DNA of 64,000 bases from Alcanivoracaceae bacterium (lineage in GTDB: Bacteria; Pseudomonadota; Gammaproteobacteria; Pseudomonadales; Alcanivoracaceae), in the NCBI GenBank assembly GCA_029213045.1, contig JARGPN010000010.1, forward strand, positions 1 to 64,000, in the 5' to 3' direction. Position numbers and translations under genes: made by a program. The notes under the pieces were generated by a model, which worked only from the letters and a program-made list of their open reading frames with translations, made no database searches and was not told the DNA's origin. Shown piece by piece: positions 1 through 9,108 of the stretch (its first letter is position 1; the number at the start of each line of letters is the position of its first letter).

Positions 1-335
1 ATGAGTATTTGCAGTCTAAGGGTAAGCCCGTAATAGATTGGTCGTTAACTTAGTCTGTTCGAGCGTTCATGTGACTTCATGTTCGGTGAGGCCCGAATCG
101 CTTGCAGGCAAGCTCCCACATAAACCAGCGCGTCATCCCCTCTAAGAGCTTGCCCCCACCAAGAACCCAGCACCTCTCTCACAAGCCCACCGCACCAACT
201 AGCCCTCGCGCCCCCTGTGGGAGCTTGCCTGCAAGCGATTCGGGCCTCACCGAACATGAAGTCACATGAACGCTCGAACAGACTAAGTTAACGACCAATC
301 TATTACGGGCTTACCCTTAGACTGCAAATACTCAT
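1..335. repeat. Perfect 120-bp inverted repeat duplicating the ung 3' end
   Basis: Bases 1-120 are the exact reverse complement of 216-335, with a 95-bp unpaired centre (121-215). The right arm contains the last 17 codons and stop of ung, its downstream sequence and a REP element; the left arm is an inverted copy of all of this. The left arm begins at the first base of the window, so its true outer limit is unseen. Either a real inverted duplication anchored on REP palindromes or a fold-back assembly artefact at a contig end would look like this. The centre is C/A-rich and holds no gene that I can support. Confidence 0.95.
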
Positions 336-972
336 TGGCTTGAGAGAAATGTCCACACCCCAAAAAACCACGGTGGGCAGACAACGGCGATGGGTGCGGA
401 GCCGTGAGCACTAGATGGCGATCTCTATCAATAATCGCACCTTTTTTCTGGGCATAGCTGCCCCACAACATAAACACCACATTCTCACGCTGCTGATTAA
501 TGCGATCAATCACCGCATCAGTAAAACGCTCCCAGCCTTTCTTTTGATGGGATCCGGCCTGCGCTTTTTCTACCGTAAGCGTGGCATTCAACAACAACAC
601 ACCCTGATCAGCCCACGATTCCAAATTACCGTGGCTAGGCCGAGCCAACCCCAAATCTTTTTCAATTTCTTTAAAAATATTAACCAGACTCGGTGGCGGC
701 TTGACGCCATCTGGAACGGAAAAACTTAAACCATGCGCCTGATCAGGACCGTGATACGGATCCTGACCAAGTATGACGACATTAACGTGATCAAAGGGGG
801 TATGTTCAAACGCACTGAAAATCTTCGCACTCGGCGGATAGATTTCTTTGTGCGCTTCTTTTTCTTTCAGCAGAAACGCACGCAGCGCCTGCATATAGTC
901 TTGTTCAAATTCACCGGCTAGCGCAGTTTTCCAGCCGGGTTCCAACTGAACCCGTTGTTGAGAATTACTCAT
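283..972 (-). CDS. ung: Uracil-DNA glycosylase (family 1)
   Basis: Excises uracil from DNA in the first step of base excision repair, in the cytoplasm. The 229-residue protein has the usual family 1 length. The water-activating motif GQDPYHGP lies at residues 69-76 (catalytic Asp at 71) and the HPSPLS motif starts at His193, matching the catalytic His loop. The start at MSNSQQ agrees with family length. Its last 17 codons are duplicated in inverted orientation at the left window edge. It lies 31 bp downstream of the TetR-type regulator gene on the same strand. Confidence 0.96.
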   Translation of the reverse strand: MSNSQQRVQLEPGWKTALAGEFEQDYMQALRAFLLKEKEAHKEIYPPSAKIFSAFEHTPFDHVNVVILGQDPYHGPDQAHGLSFSVPDGVKPPPSLVNIFKEIEKDLGLARPSHGNLESWADQGVLLLNATLTVEKAQAGSHQKKGWERFTDAVIDRINQQRENVVFMLWGSYAQKKGAIIDRDRHLVLTAPHPSPLSAHRGFLGCGHFSQANEYLQSKGKPVIDWSLT

Positions 973-1003
973 GCCACACTGCGCCTAACCACGCCAATAT
1001 CGC

Positions 1004-1669
1004 TTACGCTTTCGCGCCGGAAATCAATCTCACCATATGCAAAATCCGTGGACGGATATAATTGACCATCGGCATTTCATGAAGGAGTAATTGACGTTCC
1101 ATTGACAACAGGTAGGCCATAGCAAATTCCGCGTCCAACTCCGGTTCATTGGAGCCCAGTTTTCGACACGCTTCAACCATGACCAGTTTTTGCGAATCCA
1201 TATAGTGGCTAGCCAATTTCTCCAGCCGAGCATCCAAGGTTGCTTCTTGGATAAATGCTTGCTCTGCAATCAAGTGATCGCGCTTTTCGTTCACTTCAGC
1301 GACCAAGAAAGCAGTCACCATATCCGCCAACGTGCCAAATATTTGCTCCCGAGCGGCGGGTTCTTCTGGCAACTTTCCTTCAACGGTATCGAGCAACGAA
1401 AATATCTGCCGCTGAAACGGCTCAATGACTTGCTCCACCGCGTTTTCAGCAAACAAGGTAAACGCATCACAAATCAGATCTGAGATATCTTTAAAGTAGT
1501 AGGTCGTTGCCGACAAAGGCACGTCCGCTTCTTTTGCAACGGCGCGATGTCGAACATTTCGAATACCTTCGCGCACGACGATACGCAATGCGGCTTCAAG
1601 AATGGCCACGCGTCGCTGCTCACTGCCGCTGCGCCGTGCCTGTCGACCCTGATACTGTATTGTTGTCAT
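1004..1669 (-). CDS. TetR family transcriptional regulator
   Basis: A 221-residue DNA-binding regulator when started at MTTIQYQG (1669); an in-frame extension to 1720 would add 17 residues that look non-native. The N-terminal helix-turn-helix is visible in the stretch from RRVAILEAALRIVV through KEADVPLSATTYYFKD, the typical TetR recognition-helix ending in T-T-Y-Y-F. The C-terminal half is helical and variable and gives no ligand clue. It lies 58 bp downstream of lysS on the same strand, the arrangement also known from Pseudomonas (prfB-lysS-tetR). Its target is unknown. Confidence 0.85.
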   Translation of the reverse strand: MTTIQYQGRQARRSGSEQRRVAILEAALRIVVREGIRNVRHRAVAKEADVPLSATTYYFKDISDLICDAFTLFAENAVEQVIEPFQRQIFSLLDTVEGKLPEEPAAREQIFGTLADMVTAFLVAEVNEKRDHLIAEQAFIQEATLDARLEKLASHYMDSQKLVMVEACRKLGSNEPELDAEFAMAYLLSMERQLLLHEMPMVNYIRPRILHMVRLISGAKA

Positions 1670-1727
1670 GGTGTGCCCACTGCTTAACATTCGAGTCCCC
1701 AAGATTGAACGACCCGCCAATCTCCTA

Positions 1728-3239
1728 CTATCGACTACTTGGTCGCATATGGGGAAACAAAATCACATCTCGTATTGAGGGTGAATCAGTAAAAAGCATT
1801 ACCAGACGGTCAATGCCGATGCCCTCGCCCGCTGTTGGCGGCAAACCATGCTCTAGCGCAACGATATAATCTTCATCGTAGAACATCGCCTCATCGTCAC
1901 CGGCATCTTTCTCTGCAACCTGTGAGCGGAAGCGCTCTGCCTGATCTTCAGCGTCATTCAGCTCGGAAAATCCGTTGGCGATTTCGCGGCCACCGACGAA
2001 AAACTCGAAGCGGTCGGTGACAAACGGATTGCTATCGGAGCGCCGCGCCAAGGGTGAAACCTCGGTCGGATACTCGGTAATAAAAGTCGGATTTTTTAGA
2101 CGGTGCTCAACGGTTTTCTCAAAAATCTCGATCTGCACCTTGCCAAGCCCATAAATATCCTTCAAAGGAATATTCAAACTGTTGGCTATGGCTTTCGCGC
2201 CATCCAAGTCAGCCAGCTGCGCCGGATCAATATCTGGATTGAACTTAAGAATCGAGTCAAACACGCTGATGCGTTCAAACGGTTTGCCAAAATCGTATTC
2301 AAACTCTTCCTTAACGTTGCCTTCAGCATCACGCACTGTGTTGCGAATGACGGTGGTGCCCAGCACTTCTTGCGCAGCGTTGCGCAACATGTCTTCCGTT
2401 AAGTTCATCAAGTCACGGTAGTCCGCATAGGCCTGATAAAACTCAATCATGGTGAACTCAGGATTGTGTCGCGTGGAGAGTCCTTCGTTACGGAAGTTGC
2501 GGTTAATTTCAAATACTTTTTCGAATCCGCCAACCACCAAACGCTTTAGGTACAACTCTGGCGCAATACGCAGATACATATCCAGCTCTAGGCTGTTGTG
2601 GTACGTGGTAAATGGACGCGCAGTCGCCCCGCCTGGAATCACTTGCAGCATGGGCGTTTCGGCTTCAACGAAGTCGCGCTGCGATAAATAATGACGAATG
2701 CTTTCAATCAGCTTTGAACGAATACGGAAGGTATTACGGGTGTCTTCGTTAACAATAAGATCGACATAGCGTTGACGATACTTTTGTTCGGTATCGGTAA
2801 GGCCATGCCATTTTTCTGGTAGCGGGCGCAGGGATTTTGTCAGTAGCGGATAATTTTCCAGCATGACGTACAAATCGCCTTTGCCTGATTTATGCAGTAC
2901 ACCGTCACCACCGACGATGTCACCGATGTCCCAGTGTTTGATTTTCTTTTGTACTTCTTTGTCCGCGTAAAGCTGGATGCGGCCGCTCATATCCTGCAAC
3001 ACGAGAAAAGGCCCGCGACGCGCCATAATGCGGCCAGCGACTTTTGCGCGAATGCCTAGTCCTTCAAGTTCTTCCTTGGTTTTTTCGCCGTGGGCGGCTT
3101 GCAGTTCAGCAGCGAGAATGTCGCGGCGAAATTCGTTAGGAAACGGATTGCCTTCTTCACGGATAGCCGCCAATTTTTGACGACGCTCTGCAATCAGTTT
3201 GTTGTCGTCCTGAACTTGCGTGTTTTTTTCATCTGTCAT
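1728..3239 (-). CDS. lysS: Lysyl-tRNA synthetase, class II
   Basis: Charges tRNA-Lys in the cytoplasm. The 503-residue length is standard. The N-terminal OB-fold anticodon-binding domain occupies roughly residues 60-150. Class II motif 2 is visible as the FRNEG block followed by [18 protein letters not shown], and motif 3 as [11 protein letters not shown] near the C terminus, which ends in HMRP. It lies downstream of prfB on the same strand, as in many gammaproteobacteria, although here 300 bp of REP-containing sequence separates the two. Confidence 0.97.
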   Translation of the reverse strand: MTDEKNTQVQDDNKLIAERRQKLAAIREEGNPFPNEFRRDILAAELQAAHGEKTKEELEGLGIRAKVAGRIMARRGPFLVLQDMSGRIQLYADKEVQKKIKHWDIGDIVGGDGVLHKSGKGDLYVMLENYPLLTKSLRPLPEKWHGLTDTEQKYRQRYVDLIVNEDTRNTFRIRSKLIESIRHYLSQRDFVEAETPMLQVIPGGATARPFTTYHNSLELDMYLRIAPELYLKRLVVGGFEKVFEINRNFRNEGLSTRHNPEFTMIEFYQAYADYRDLMNLTEDMLRNAAQEVLGTTVIRNTVRDAEGNVKEEFEYDFGKPFERISVFDSILKFNPDIDPAQLADLDGAKAIANSLNIPLKDIYGLGKVQIEIFEKTVEHRLKNPTFITEYPTEVSPLARRSDSNPFVTDRFEFFVGGREIANGFSELNDAEDQAERFRSQVAEKDAGDDEAMFYDEDYIVALEHGLPPTAGEGIGIDRLVMLFTDSPSIRDVILFPHMRPSSR

Positions 3240-3335
3240 GATATGTCCCGTCTTTCACGGTAGAAGCGGTCATGCCGCAGGAAAACTTTTTGGTCGAAGC
3301 CTTGATTGAAGTCGATGCAGCATTGTTAGGCTGCT

Positions 3336-3486
3336 ATCGCTTGCAGGCAAGCTCCCACAGGGGTCGTGCTAATTTCATTGTGGAGCCTGATGTTGGCGAT
3401 GCGGCATTTTGCTAGGCCGTTATCGCTTGCAGGCAAGCTCCTACAGGGGTTATTCGGTCTTATGTGGGAGCTTGCCTGCAAGCGAT
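3336..3486. repeat. Three REP elements between lysS and prfB
   Basis: Three copies of the window's REP palindrome: 3336-3359 and 3422-3445 in the minus orientation, and 3463-3486 in the plus orientation. Each has the GTGGGA head and complementary GCTTGC/GCAAGC arms around a 2-base loop; the second has one substitution in the head. The second and third face each other and would form a larger hairpin. The rest of the 3240-3539 gap holds nothing else recognisable. Confidence 0.93.
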
Positions 3487-3539
3487 ACTGCACTGGCAAC
3501 CGCTCATACATTTACAACAAACCCCAACACCAATCTCTA

Positions 3540-4659
3540 CTACAACCCTGCTTTTAAAGACGCCTCAATAAACTGATCCAAAGAGCCGTCTAACACTGCC
3601 TGTGTATTGCGTGTTTCTACACCGGTACGCAAATCTTTAATGCGCGCATCATCCAGCACATACGAACGAATCTGACTGCCCCAGCCAATATCCGCTTTCG
3701 AATCTTCTAGCTTTTGCTTTTCCGCATTGCGTTTCAGCATTTCCAATTCATACACGCGAGCACGCAACACTTTCCACGCTTCATCACGGTTTTGATGCTG
3801 TGAACGACCATTCTGACACTGCGTCACAACAGTGTGCTCTTCACCGGAATTCGGATCGTTATACACATAGGTCAAACGCACCGCCGAGTCAGTTCGGTTA
3901 ACGTGCTGACCGCCCGCACCCGATGCACGATAGGTATCCGTTCGCACTTTGCTTGGGTCAATATAAATATCTAAATTATCGTCAACTTCGGGCGACACAA
4001 ACACCGAACTAAAGGACGTGTGGCGACGACCGCCTGAGTCAAACGGCGACTTACGCACTAAGCGGTGCACGCCGGTTTCAGTTCGCAACCAGCCGTACGC
4101 ATAGTCACCTTCAAAGTGCACCGTCGCGCTTTTAATACCGGCGACATCGCCGTCGGAGGCTTCAACCAAATTAGTTTTAAATCCATGCGCTTCGCCCCAA
4201 CGCAAATACATGCGCAGTAGCATTTCCGCCCAGTCTTGCGCTTCGGTGCCGCCGGAGCCAGATTGAATATCCAGATACGCAGAATTGGCATCCATTTCAC
4301 CGGCAAACATACGGCGAAATTCTAAATCAGACACAATTTTTTCCAGCGCGTCTAATTCAACCGCCACGTCGGCGACAGTTGATTCGTCATTTTCTTCGAC
4401 GGCCATTTCCAGCAAGGCTTCAGCATCTTCTAAACCGCCGAACAGGCGCTGCAGATTTTTCACGACACCTTCAAGGGTGCTGCGTTCTTTGCCTAAGGCT
4501 TGAGCTTGTTCCGGATTATTCCAAATGGTGGGGTCTTCGAGCTCGCGCTCGACCTCGAACAAACGTTCGTGTTTGGTCGGGTAGTCAAAGATACCCCCTA
4601 AGCGACTCGGTGCGCTCGACGAGGTTGGCTAGCTGATTTCGCAGCGGATTGATTTCCAT
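3540..4659 (-). CDS. prfB: Peptide chain release factor 2, with programmed +1 frameshift
   Basis: Recognises UGA and UAA stop codons and triggers peptide release on the ribosome. It is encoded in two frames. Translation starts at ATG 4659 and reads 24 codons to CTT (4590-4588), meets TGA at 4587-4585, and resumes in the +1 frame with GAC at 4586 (GAC-TAC-CCG). The product is about 372 residues. The SPF codon-recognition tripeptide is in the segment [15 protein letters not shown], and the catalytic GGQ is in [16 protein letters not shown]. The second-frame section alone (TTG at 4562) is not a separate gene. lysS follows downstream. Confidence 0.97.
4584..4599 (-). promoter_or_regulatory. prfB autoregulatory frameshift site
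   Basis: On the minus strand the bases read AGGGGG-TAT-CTT-TGA-C. This is the classic RF2 recoding signal: an internal Shine-Dalgarno-like AGGGGG three bases before the CTT slip codon, a UGA stop and a following C. When RF2 is scarce the ribosome slips +1 at CTT and makes more RF2. The match to the known E. coli site is base for base as I recall it. Confidence 0.96.
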
Positions 4660-4899
4660 GAAACGTGTGCCCAATCAAAATGTGAATGTCTGGCGGCAAG
4701 CCAGAGAACGAAAGGCAGGCATTCTAGCTGGAATACGCGGGGTTTTCATCGGGTGCCGAGGCTAAGCGGTGCGAACAGCGCAAAAATATTGTGGGGATGG
4801 TGAGTGACTTAGTGGAATTGGCCGAATACGAGAGGCTGGTGTGGCCGGAGAAGGGATATCGCGCGGGCACGTCTCACAAAGGGCAGCGCGATGTTTCAA

Positions 4900-4923
4900 T
4901 GTGGGAGCTTGCCTGCAAGCGAT
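4900..4923 (+). repeat. Single REP element upstream of prfB
   Basis: One plus-orientation copy of the REP palindrome (GTGGGA head, GCTTGC/GCAAGC stem). It is the only recognisable content of the 308-bp gap between prfB (4659) and the next minus-strand gene (ends 4968). Confidence 0.92.
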
Positions 4924-4967
4924 TGCGAATTGCCCAGCCGCCGGCAAGCCCCACCCGTCAGCAGCGC

Positions 4968-5252
4968 TTACGCCACTAACTCATACACATGAAACGCTTC
5001 AGGCTTAATCACATCTACCGCTGTGCCAACGTACACCGCGTTATCTGGAATGCCCGCGCCAGTATGAAAAATCTTAAAGCGGCGAACGCTGTCAGTGGTG
5101 CCGATAACGGTGTCGGCGTCTACTTCTACCCACATCTGCAAAGAACGATCTTGCAGAATAAAGTCCACACGCAGCGGGCGACCGCTGGCTGGAATTTTGA
5201 TTTCTTGCACATCAGCCGTGCGCTCTAAATTGTGCTTATGAATCGTTTTCAT
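4968..5252 (-). CDS. Small conserved hypothetical protein, DUF7352-like
   Basis: A 94-residue protein starting at MKTIHKHNLE (5252), chosen because GGAGGGG lies just upstream at normal spacing; an extension to 5270 would include that ribosome binding site. It is predicted mostly beta-stranded, with the segments VDFILQDRSLQMWVEVD and RRFKIFHTGAGIP, no signal peptide and no membrane segment. It resembles the small DUF7352 family, whose role is unknown to me. It stands alone between prfB and recJ. Confidence 0.65.
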   Translation of the reverse strand: MKTIHKHNLERTADVQEIKIPASGRPLRVDFILQDRSLQMWVEVDADTVIGTTDSVRRFKIFHTGAGIPDNAVYVGTAVDVIKPEAFHVYELVA

Positions 5253-5736
5253 TCTATCCCCTCCCATCAAGGGCTTTAGCGGCGGCGGCCGACGGATTAG
5301 CCGTCAGTGCCGTTCACCCGCCGCAGCACACACCTTGTGAGCATGCCGTGCGGGCGCACTTTTCCAGCGACCACGGGTGTGTGAGTCGCCTCGAAAGCGG
5401 CAATGCTAGCAAACAAGCGCGTGGGAAGGCAGGGGCTATTGAGGATAATTCGTGGCGAAACGTGTCAAAAAAGGGAGAGGTATTCGGTTAGGCCCAATCG
5501 CTTGCAGGCAAGCTCCCACATAGAACAGAGAGCTCAGATATCACTCTCTGGAACCGACACCCAACAAACCAACAAAACCCAAGACCAAACCCACCAAACC
5601 CATGTGGGAGCTTGCCTACAAGCGATTGCGGCCTATTTAACAGCCTCCTTCCCTCCAACAAAGAAGTCCCCACAAACCGAACAGTGAGCCCATCCCCCAA
5701 AGCCGATATACTCCCTCCCAACCCACGGAGCTTGCT
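5253..5736. other. 484-bp gap with a REP pair, otherwise no gene
   Basis: 5253-5460 is GC-rich, has short complementary words around GTGTGTG/CACACAC, and codes for nothing convincing. A REP pair follows at 5497-5520 (minus) and 5603-5626 (plus, with one base change in the loop arm). The sequence between them is G-poor on the plus strand. The plus copy is preceded by the ACCAAACCCACC flank seen next to other copies. recJ starts after 5736. Confidence 0.85.
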
Positions 5737-7449
5737 TTGAAACTGCCGCAGATACGACGTCGCGAAATTACTACTCTTCCCCACTTCGACGGCCTGTCGC
5801 CGTTGCTCACCCGCATCCTCGCGGGGCGAGGCATTCAACAACTCGACGAAGTGCCACTTGGGTTAGATCAACTTCCCTCACCAGATCTACTGCCCGACAT
5901 CGTTCCAGCCGTCGCGTTACTCGAACAAGCTCTGCGCGAGCATTGGCGCATATTAGTCATCGGCGACTACGACGCCGACGGCGCCACCGCCACCGCATTA
6001 ATGTTGCGCGGGCTATCCTTGCTCGGCTTTGCCCATCCGGGTTTTCTCGTCCCCGACCGATTTGAATACGGCTATGGTTTATCACCAGAAATCATCGCCC
6101 TCGCCCAACGCGAAGCGGATCCACAACTAATCATTACGGTGGATAACGGCATTGCCAGTGTAGAAGGCGTAGCCGCCGCAAAAGCGGCGGGCATTCATGT
6201 ATTGATCACCGACCACCATTTACCCGGTGAACAGTTGCCCGCCGCTGACGCAATTGTGAACCCACGCTTGAGTGACGAACCATCGCTGAAGAACCTTGCC
6301 GGTGTCGGCGTCGCATTTTATTTATTGCTCGCACTGCGCAAATCCCTTCGTGAAAAAGGCGCGGAAAACGCCAACGTTAATTTGGCCAGCTTGCTCGATA
6401 TCGTCGCCCTCGGCACGTTTGCCGATGTGGTGCCCTTAGATCGCACCAATCGCATTTTGGTCGAGCAAGGCATTCGCCGCATTCGCGCCGGCCAATGTAT
6501 TCCAGGTATTACCGAGCTGCTTCGCATCGCTAAACGCGACCCTGCTCGTATTGTCGCGCAGGATTTAGGCTTTGCAGTGGGCCCACGATTAAATGCCGCT
6601 GGCCGTTTAGCAGACATGAGCCACGGCATCGCCTGCTTACTTACCGACGACCCCGAACGCGCCAAACAATTAGCCGATGAACTTGATTCCATTAACCGCG
6701 AACGTCGCAGCATTGAACAAGGCATGCGCGATGCAGCCATGGAAGAAGTGCATCGCTTAACCCAGCGTGGTGATTTGCCATTTGGTTTATGTCTGCACGA
6801 CAGTGGCTGGCACGAAGGTGTCGTGGGCATTCTTGCCTCGCGTGTAAAAGAAGCGACGCACAGACCGGTCATTGCGTTTGCTCCGGCACAAGAGCGAGGA
6901 GTAATTAAAGGTTCGGGGCGCTCTATTCCCGGTTTGCATTTGCGTGACACGCTCGACGCCATCGCCACACGTCACCCCGGCATGCTGAATAAATTCGGCG
7001 GTCACGCCATGGCGGCAGGTTTAACGTTAGCGCTAGATCAACTCGACGCATTTCGTAAAGCGTTCAACGACACCGTAATGGAATTAGCGCCGCCGGAAAT
7101 TTTTAATCCGGTGATCGATACCGACGGCGCGCTTGAAGAAACCGAGATTACACTCGCCAATGCAGAAATGCTGAACAACGCGTTTCCGTGGGGGCAGAAC
7201 TTTCCGCCACCGCGGTTTGATGGTGAGTTTGAAGTGCTGAGTCAACGCATTGTAGGTGAGCGTCATTTGAAATTGACGCTAGGCCTGCCCGCACTGCGCG
7301 GGGTAATTGATGCCATACATTTCAATGCCCCGGTCGACACCTGGCCGCAAAACTGCAAAAGAGTGTCGGGCATTTACCGGCTGGACGTGAATGAATTTCG
7401 CGGACAGCGTAATGCGCAGATTTTGTTTGAGCATTTAATTCCAGTGTAG
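5737..7449 (+). CDS. recJ: Single-stranded-DNA-specific 5'-3' exonuclease RecJ
   Basis: Degrades single-stranded DNA 5' to 3' in recombination and repair. The 570-residue length is normal for RecJ. The DHH-superfamily motif I, GDYDADGATAT, is at residues 76-86, and the DHH motif (ITDHH) at 159-161. The later DHHA1 region contains FGGHAMAAGLTL, and an OB-fold C-terminal part follows. The start is a TTG at 5737 with GGAG 6 bases upstream; no better ATG is in reach. REP-rich gaps flank both ends. Confidence 0.96.
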   Translation: MKLPQIRRREITTLPHFDGLSPLLTRILAGRGIQQLDEVPLGLDQLPSPDLLPDIVPAVALLEQALREHWRILVIGDYDADGATATALMLRGLSLLGFAHPGFLVPDRFEYGYGLSPEIIALAQREADPQLIITVDNGIASVEGVAAAKAAGIHVLITDHHLPGEQLPAADAIVNPRLSDEPSLKNLAGVGVAFYLLLALRKSLREKGAENANVNLASLLDIVALGTFADVVPLDRTNRILVEQGIRRIRAGQCIPGITELLRIAKRDPARIVAQDLGFAVGPRLNAAGRLADMSHGIACLLTDDPERAKQLADELDSINRERRSIEQGMRDAAMEEVHRLTQRGDLPFGLCLHDSGWHEGVVGILASRVKEATHRPVIAFAPAQERGVIKGSGRSIPGLHLRDTLDAIATRHPGMLNKFGGHAMAAGLTLALDQLDAFRKAFNDTVMELAPPEIFNPVIDTDGALEETEITLANAEMLNNAFPWGQNFPPPRFDGEFEVLSQRIVGERHLKLTLGLPALRGVIDAIHFNAPVDTWPQNCKRVSGIYRLDVNEFRGQRNAQILFEHLIPV

Positions 7450-7793
7450 GTGGTTAAGCATTAAGGGCGGCGACTTTCCCACCGCCCCAATCGCTTGCAG
7501 GCAAGCTCCCACATAAGATCAAAACCCACCACCGCCCTGTGGGAGCTTGCCCGCCAGCGACTCTCCCTCCTCAACAACAACCCCATACCCAACAACCAAA
7601 CACCACTCCAATACCAAACCCACCGGCCCCATGTGGGAGCTTGCCCGCAAGCGATCCTCCTCAACAAATAATCCATTACACATAAACGCTCACATACCTA
7701 AGACAAACACCACATAACCGCCCTTCTCTCACCTACAAAAACATCCTCTCTTCCCCACCGCCAACACCCTCCACATTCTTTAACCTCCTCCCC
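7450..7793. repeat. 344-bp gap with three REP elements before the RAYT gene
   Basis: REP copies at 7490-7513 (minus), 7538-7561 (plus, degenerate right arm) and 7632-7655 (plus, variant loop). The last is preceded by the extended flank CAAACCCACCGGCCCCA. From 7560 to 7793 the plus strand is almost free of G outside the REPs, and this G-poor tract forms the leader of the transposase gene. No other gene is seen. Confidence 0.9.
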
Positions 7794-8261
7794 ATGCAAA
7801 CATCCCCGCAAAGCAACAGACTCAGAAAAGGTCGCTATAGCGATTCCAATCGCATCTACCTCATCACTGCGACTACACATCACCGACAAAGATGGTTCAG
7901 CAGTTTTTACAGCGCTCGCTTAGTCACACAACAATTGATCGCTGCTGAAAAAAATGGCGAGGCCAACAGCTTGGCCTTCGTCATCATGCCCGACCATTTC
8001 CACTGGCTTTGCCAATTGCAGGAACATCGCAACCTGTCATCGGTGATTCAAAAAATGAAATCCAATGTCAGCCGAGAACTCAGAAAAACACTGCGCAGTT
8101 CCAAGCTCACCGTTTGGCAGCAAGGGTTCCATGACCATGCTTTGAGAAAAGAGGAAGATGTAGTGGCCATCAGCCGATACATTATTGCCAACCCATTGCG
8201 AGCAGGGCTGGTGACAAAAGTGGGGCAATATCCGCATTGGGATTGTGTTTGGTTAGATTGA
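7794..8261 (+). CDS. REP-associated tyrosine transposase (RAYT, IS200/IS605-like HUH family)
   Basis: A 155-residue single-strand DNA transposase of the Y1 HUH type that, in known RAYTs, recognises and nicks REP hairpins. The HUH metal-binding pair is H68-F-H70 in MPDHFHWL. The likely catalytic tyrosine is Y129 in SRYIIANPLRAGLV, the usual RAYT context. The N terminus GRYSDSNRIYLITATT is also typical. The gene is intact and flanked on both sides by copies of its presumed target. There is no visible Shine-Dalgarno: the 25 bases before ATG 7794 contain no G. Unlike a true insertion sequence it is not bounded by its own terminal repeats. Confidence 0.93.
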   Translation: MQTSPQSNRLRKGRYSDSNRIYLITATTHHRQRWFSSFYSARLVTQQLIAAEKNGEANSLAFVIMPDHFHWLCQLQEHRNLSSVIQKMKSNVSRELRKTLRSSKLTVWQQGFHDHALRKEEDVVAISRYIIANPLRAGLVTKVGQYPHWDCVWLD

Positions 8262-8288
8262 TCGGTGAGAGAACCATTCACAGGCCGA

Positions 8289-8817
8289 ATCGCTTGCAGG
8301 CAAGCTCCCACATAAAACACACCCACCACCAACCTAAAACCAAACCCACCGGCCCCATGTGGAAGCTTGCCTGCAAGCGATTCGCCCACCTACAAAACAA
8401 CCCCACACCCAACACCACCACCAACCCAAAACCAAACCCACCGGCCCCATGTGGGAGCTTGCCTGCAAGCGATTCGCCCACCTACAAAACAACCCCACAC
8501 CCAACAACCCACCACCAAGCTAAAACCAAACCCACCGGCCTCATGTGGGAGCTTGCCTGCAAGCGATTCTCCCACCTACAAAACAACCCCACACCCAACC
8601 TAAAACCAAACCCACCGGCCCCATGTGGGAGCTTGCCTGCAAGCGATTCTCCCACCTACAAACAACTCCACACCCAGCAACCCACCAACCTAAAACCAAA
8701 CCCACCGGCCCCATGTGGGAGCTTGCCTGCAAGCGATTCGCCCACCTCAACAACCCCACACCTAACAATCCCAACCCAAATCCACCAACTCCATGTTGAA
8801 GCCAGCCTTCAGCCGAT
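8289..8817. repeat. REP array downstream of the RAYT gene
   Basis: One minus-orientation REP at 8289-8312 is followed by six plus-orientation units starting at 8358, 8450, 8544, 8624, 8714 and 8794, a period of 80-94 bases. The 8358 copy has one head change and the 8794 copy is degenerate. The spacers are near-identical, almost G-free on the plus strand, and end with ACCAAACCCACCGGCCCCA just before each REP. Because 24-base units and spacers repeat, long false reading frames appear here. The remaining 8818-9108 holds the fadB leader. Confidence 0.95.
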
Positions 8818-8981
8818 CTCCTCTACTCCCTGCCGCAAACCAACCACCCCAAAGCCAACCTCCCACACCACCCAAACACCCCAAAACCACCTAGTCACAA
8901 CTCGGGGCTTCATTATCTTGTCGTCAGGCCTATACTTGGTGCCCCGTTTTCCTTGCAGTGTGGATTGGTGGACGTCATTCA

Positions 8982-8997
8982 GTGAGCAAACACTCAC
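8982..8997. promoter_or_regulatory. Candidate operator upstream of fadBA
   Basis: A palindrome GTGAG-N6-CTCAC lies about 110 bases before the fadB start. Two 5-base half-sites at this spacing suit a dimeric TetR-type repressor, and fatty-acid oxidation operons are commonly repressed by such proteins. It does not match the PsrA consensus I know. The assignment is an inference from symmetry and position only. Confidence 0.35.
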
Positions 8998-9108
8998 ATG
9001 AATATTTCCAGCTCTGCCCTGCAGGACCGTAACAGTCGGATCGGAAACTGTTCAAAACGGTGGTCGGCATAACAAACAACCGGCACCCGCAACCAGTGGA
9101 GAAAAACC

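Noticed and set aside
45-257. 70-codon frame between the inverted-repeat arms
   Set aside because: It spans two REP palindromes and the repeat centre; there is no ribosome binding site or family match.
3540-4562. Independent short release-factor gene starting at TTG
   Set aside because: The upstream 24 codons and the recoding site show that it is the second frame of prfB.
6318-6968. 216-codon antisense frame inside recJ
   Set aside because: It lies fully opposite conserved RecJ sequence and has a low-complexity Ser/Arg-rich composition typical of shadows.
8358-8817. CRISPR-like array of six regularly spaced repeats
   Set aside because: The spacers are nearly identical to each other, the repeat is the REP palindrome found all over the window, and no cas gene is present.
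8237-9001. 254-codon open frame after the RAYT gene
   Set aside because: It is the translation of the REP array and G-poor spacers; the peptide is repetitive only because the DNA is, and it has no start context.
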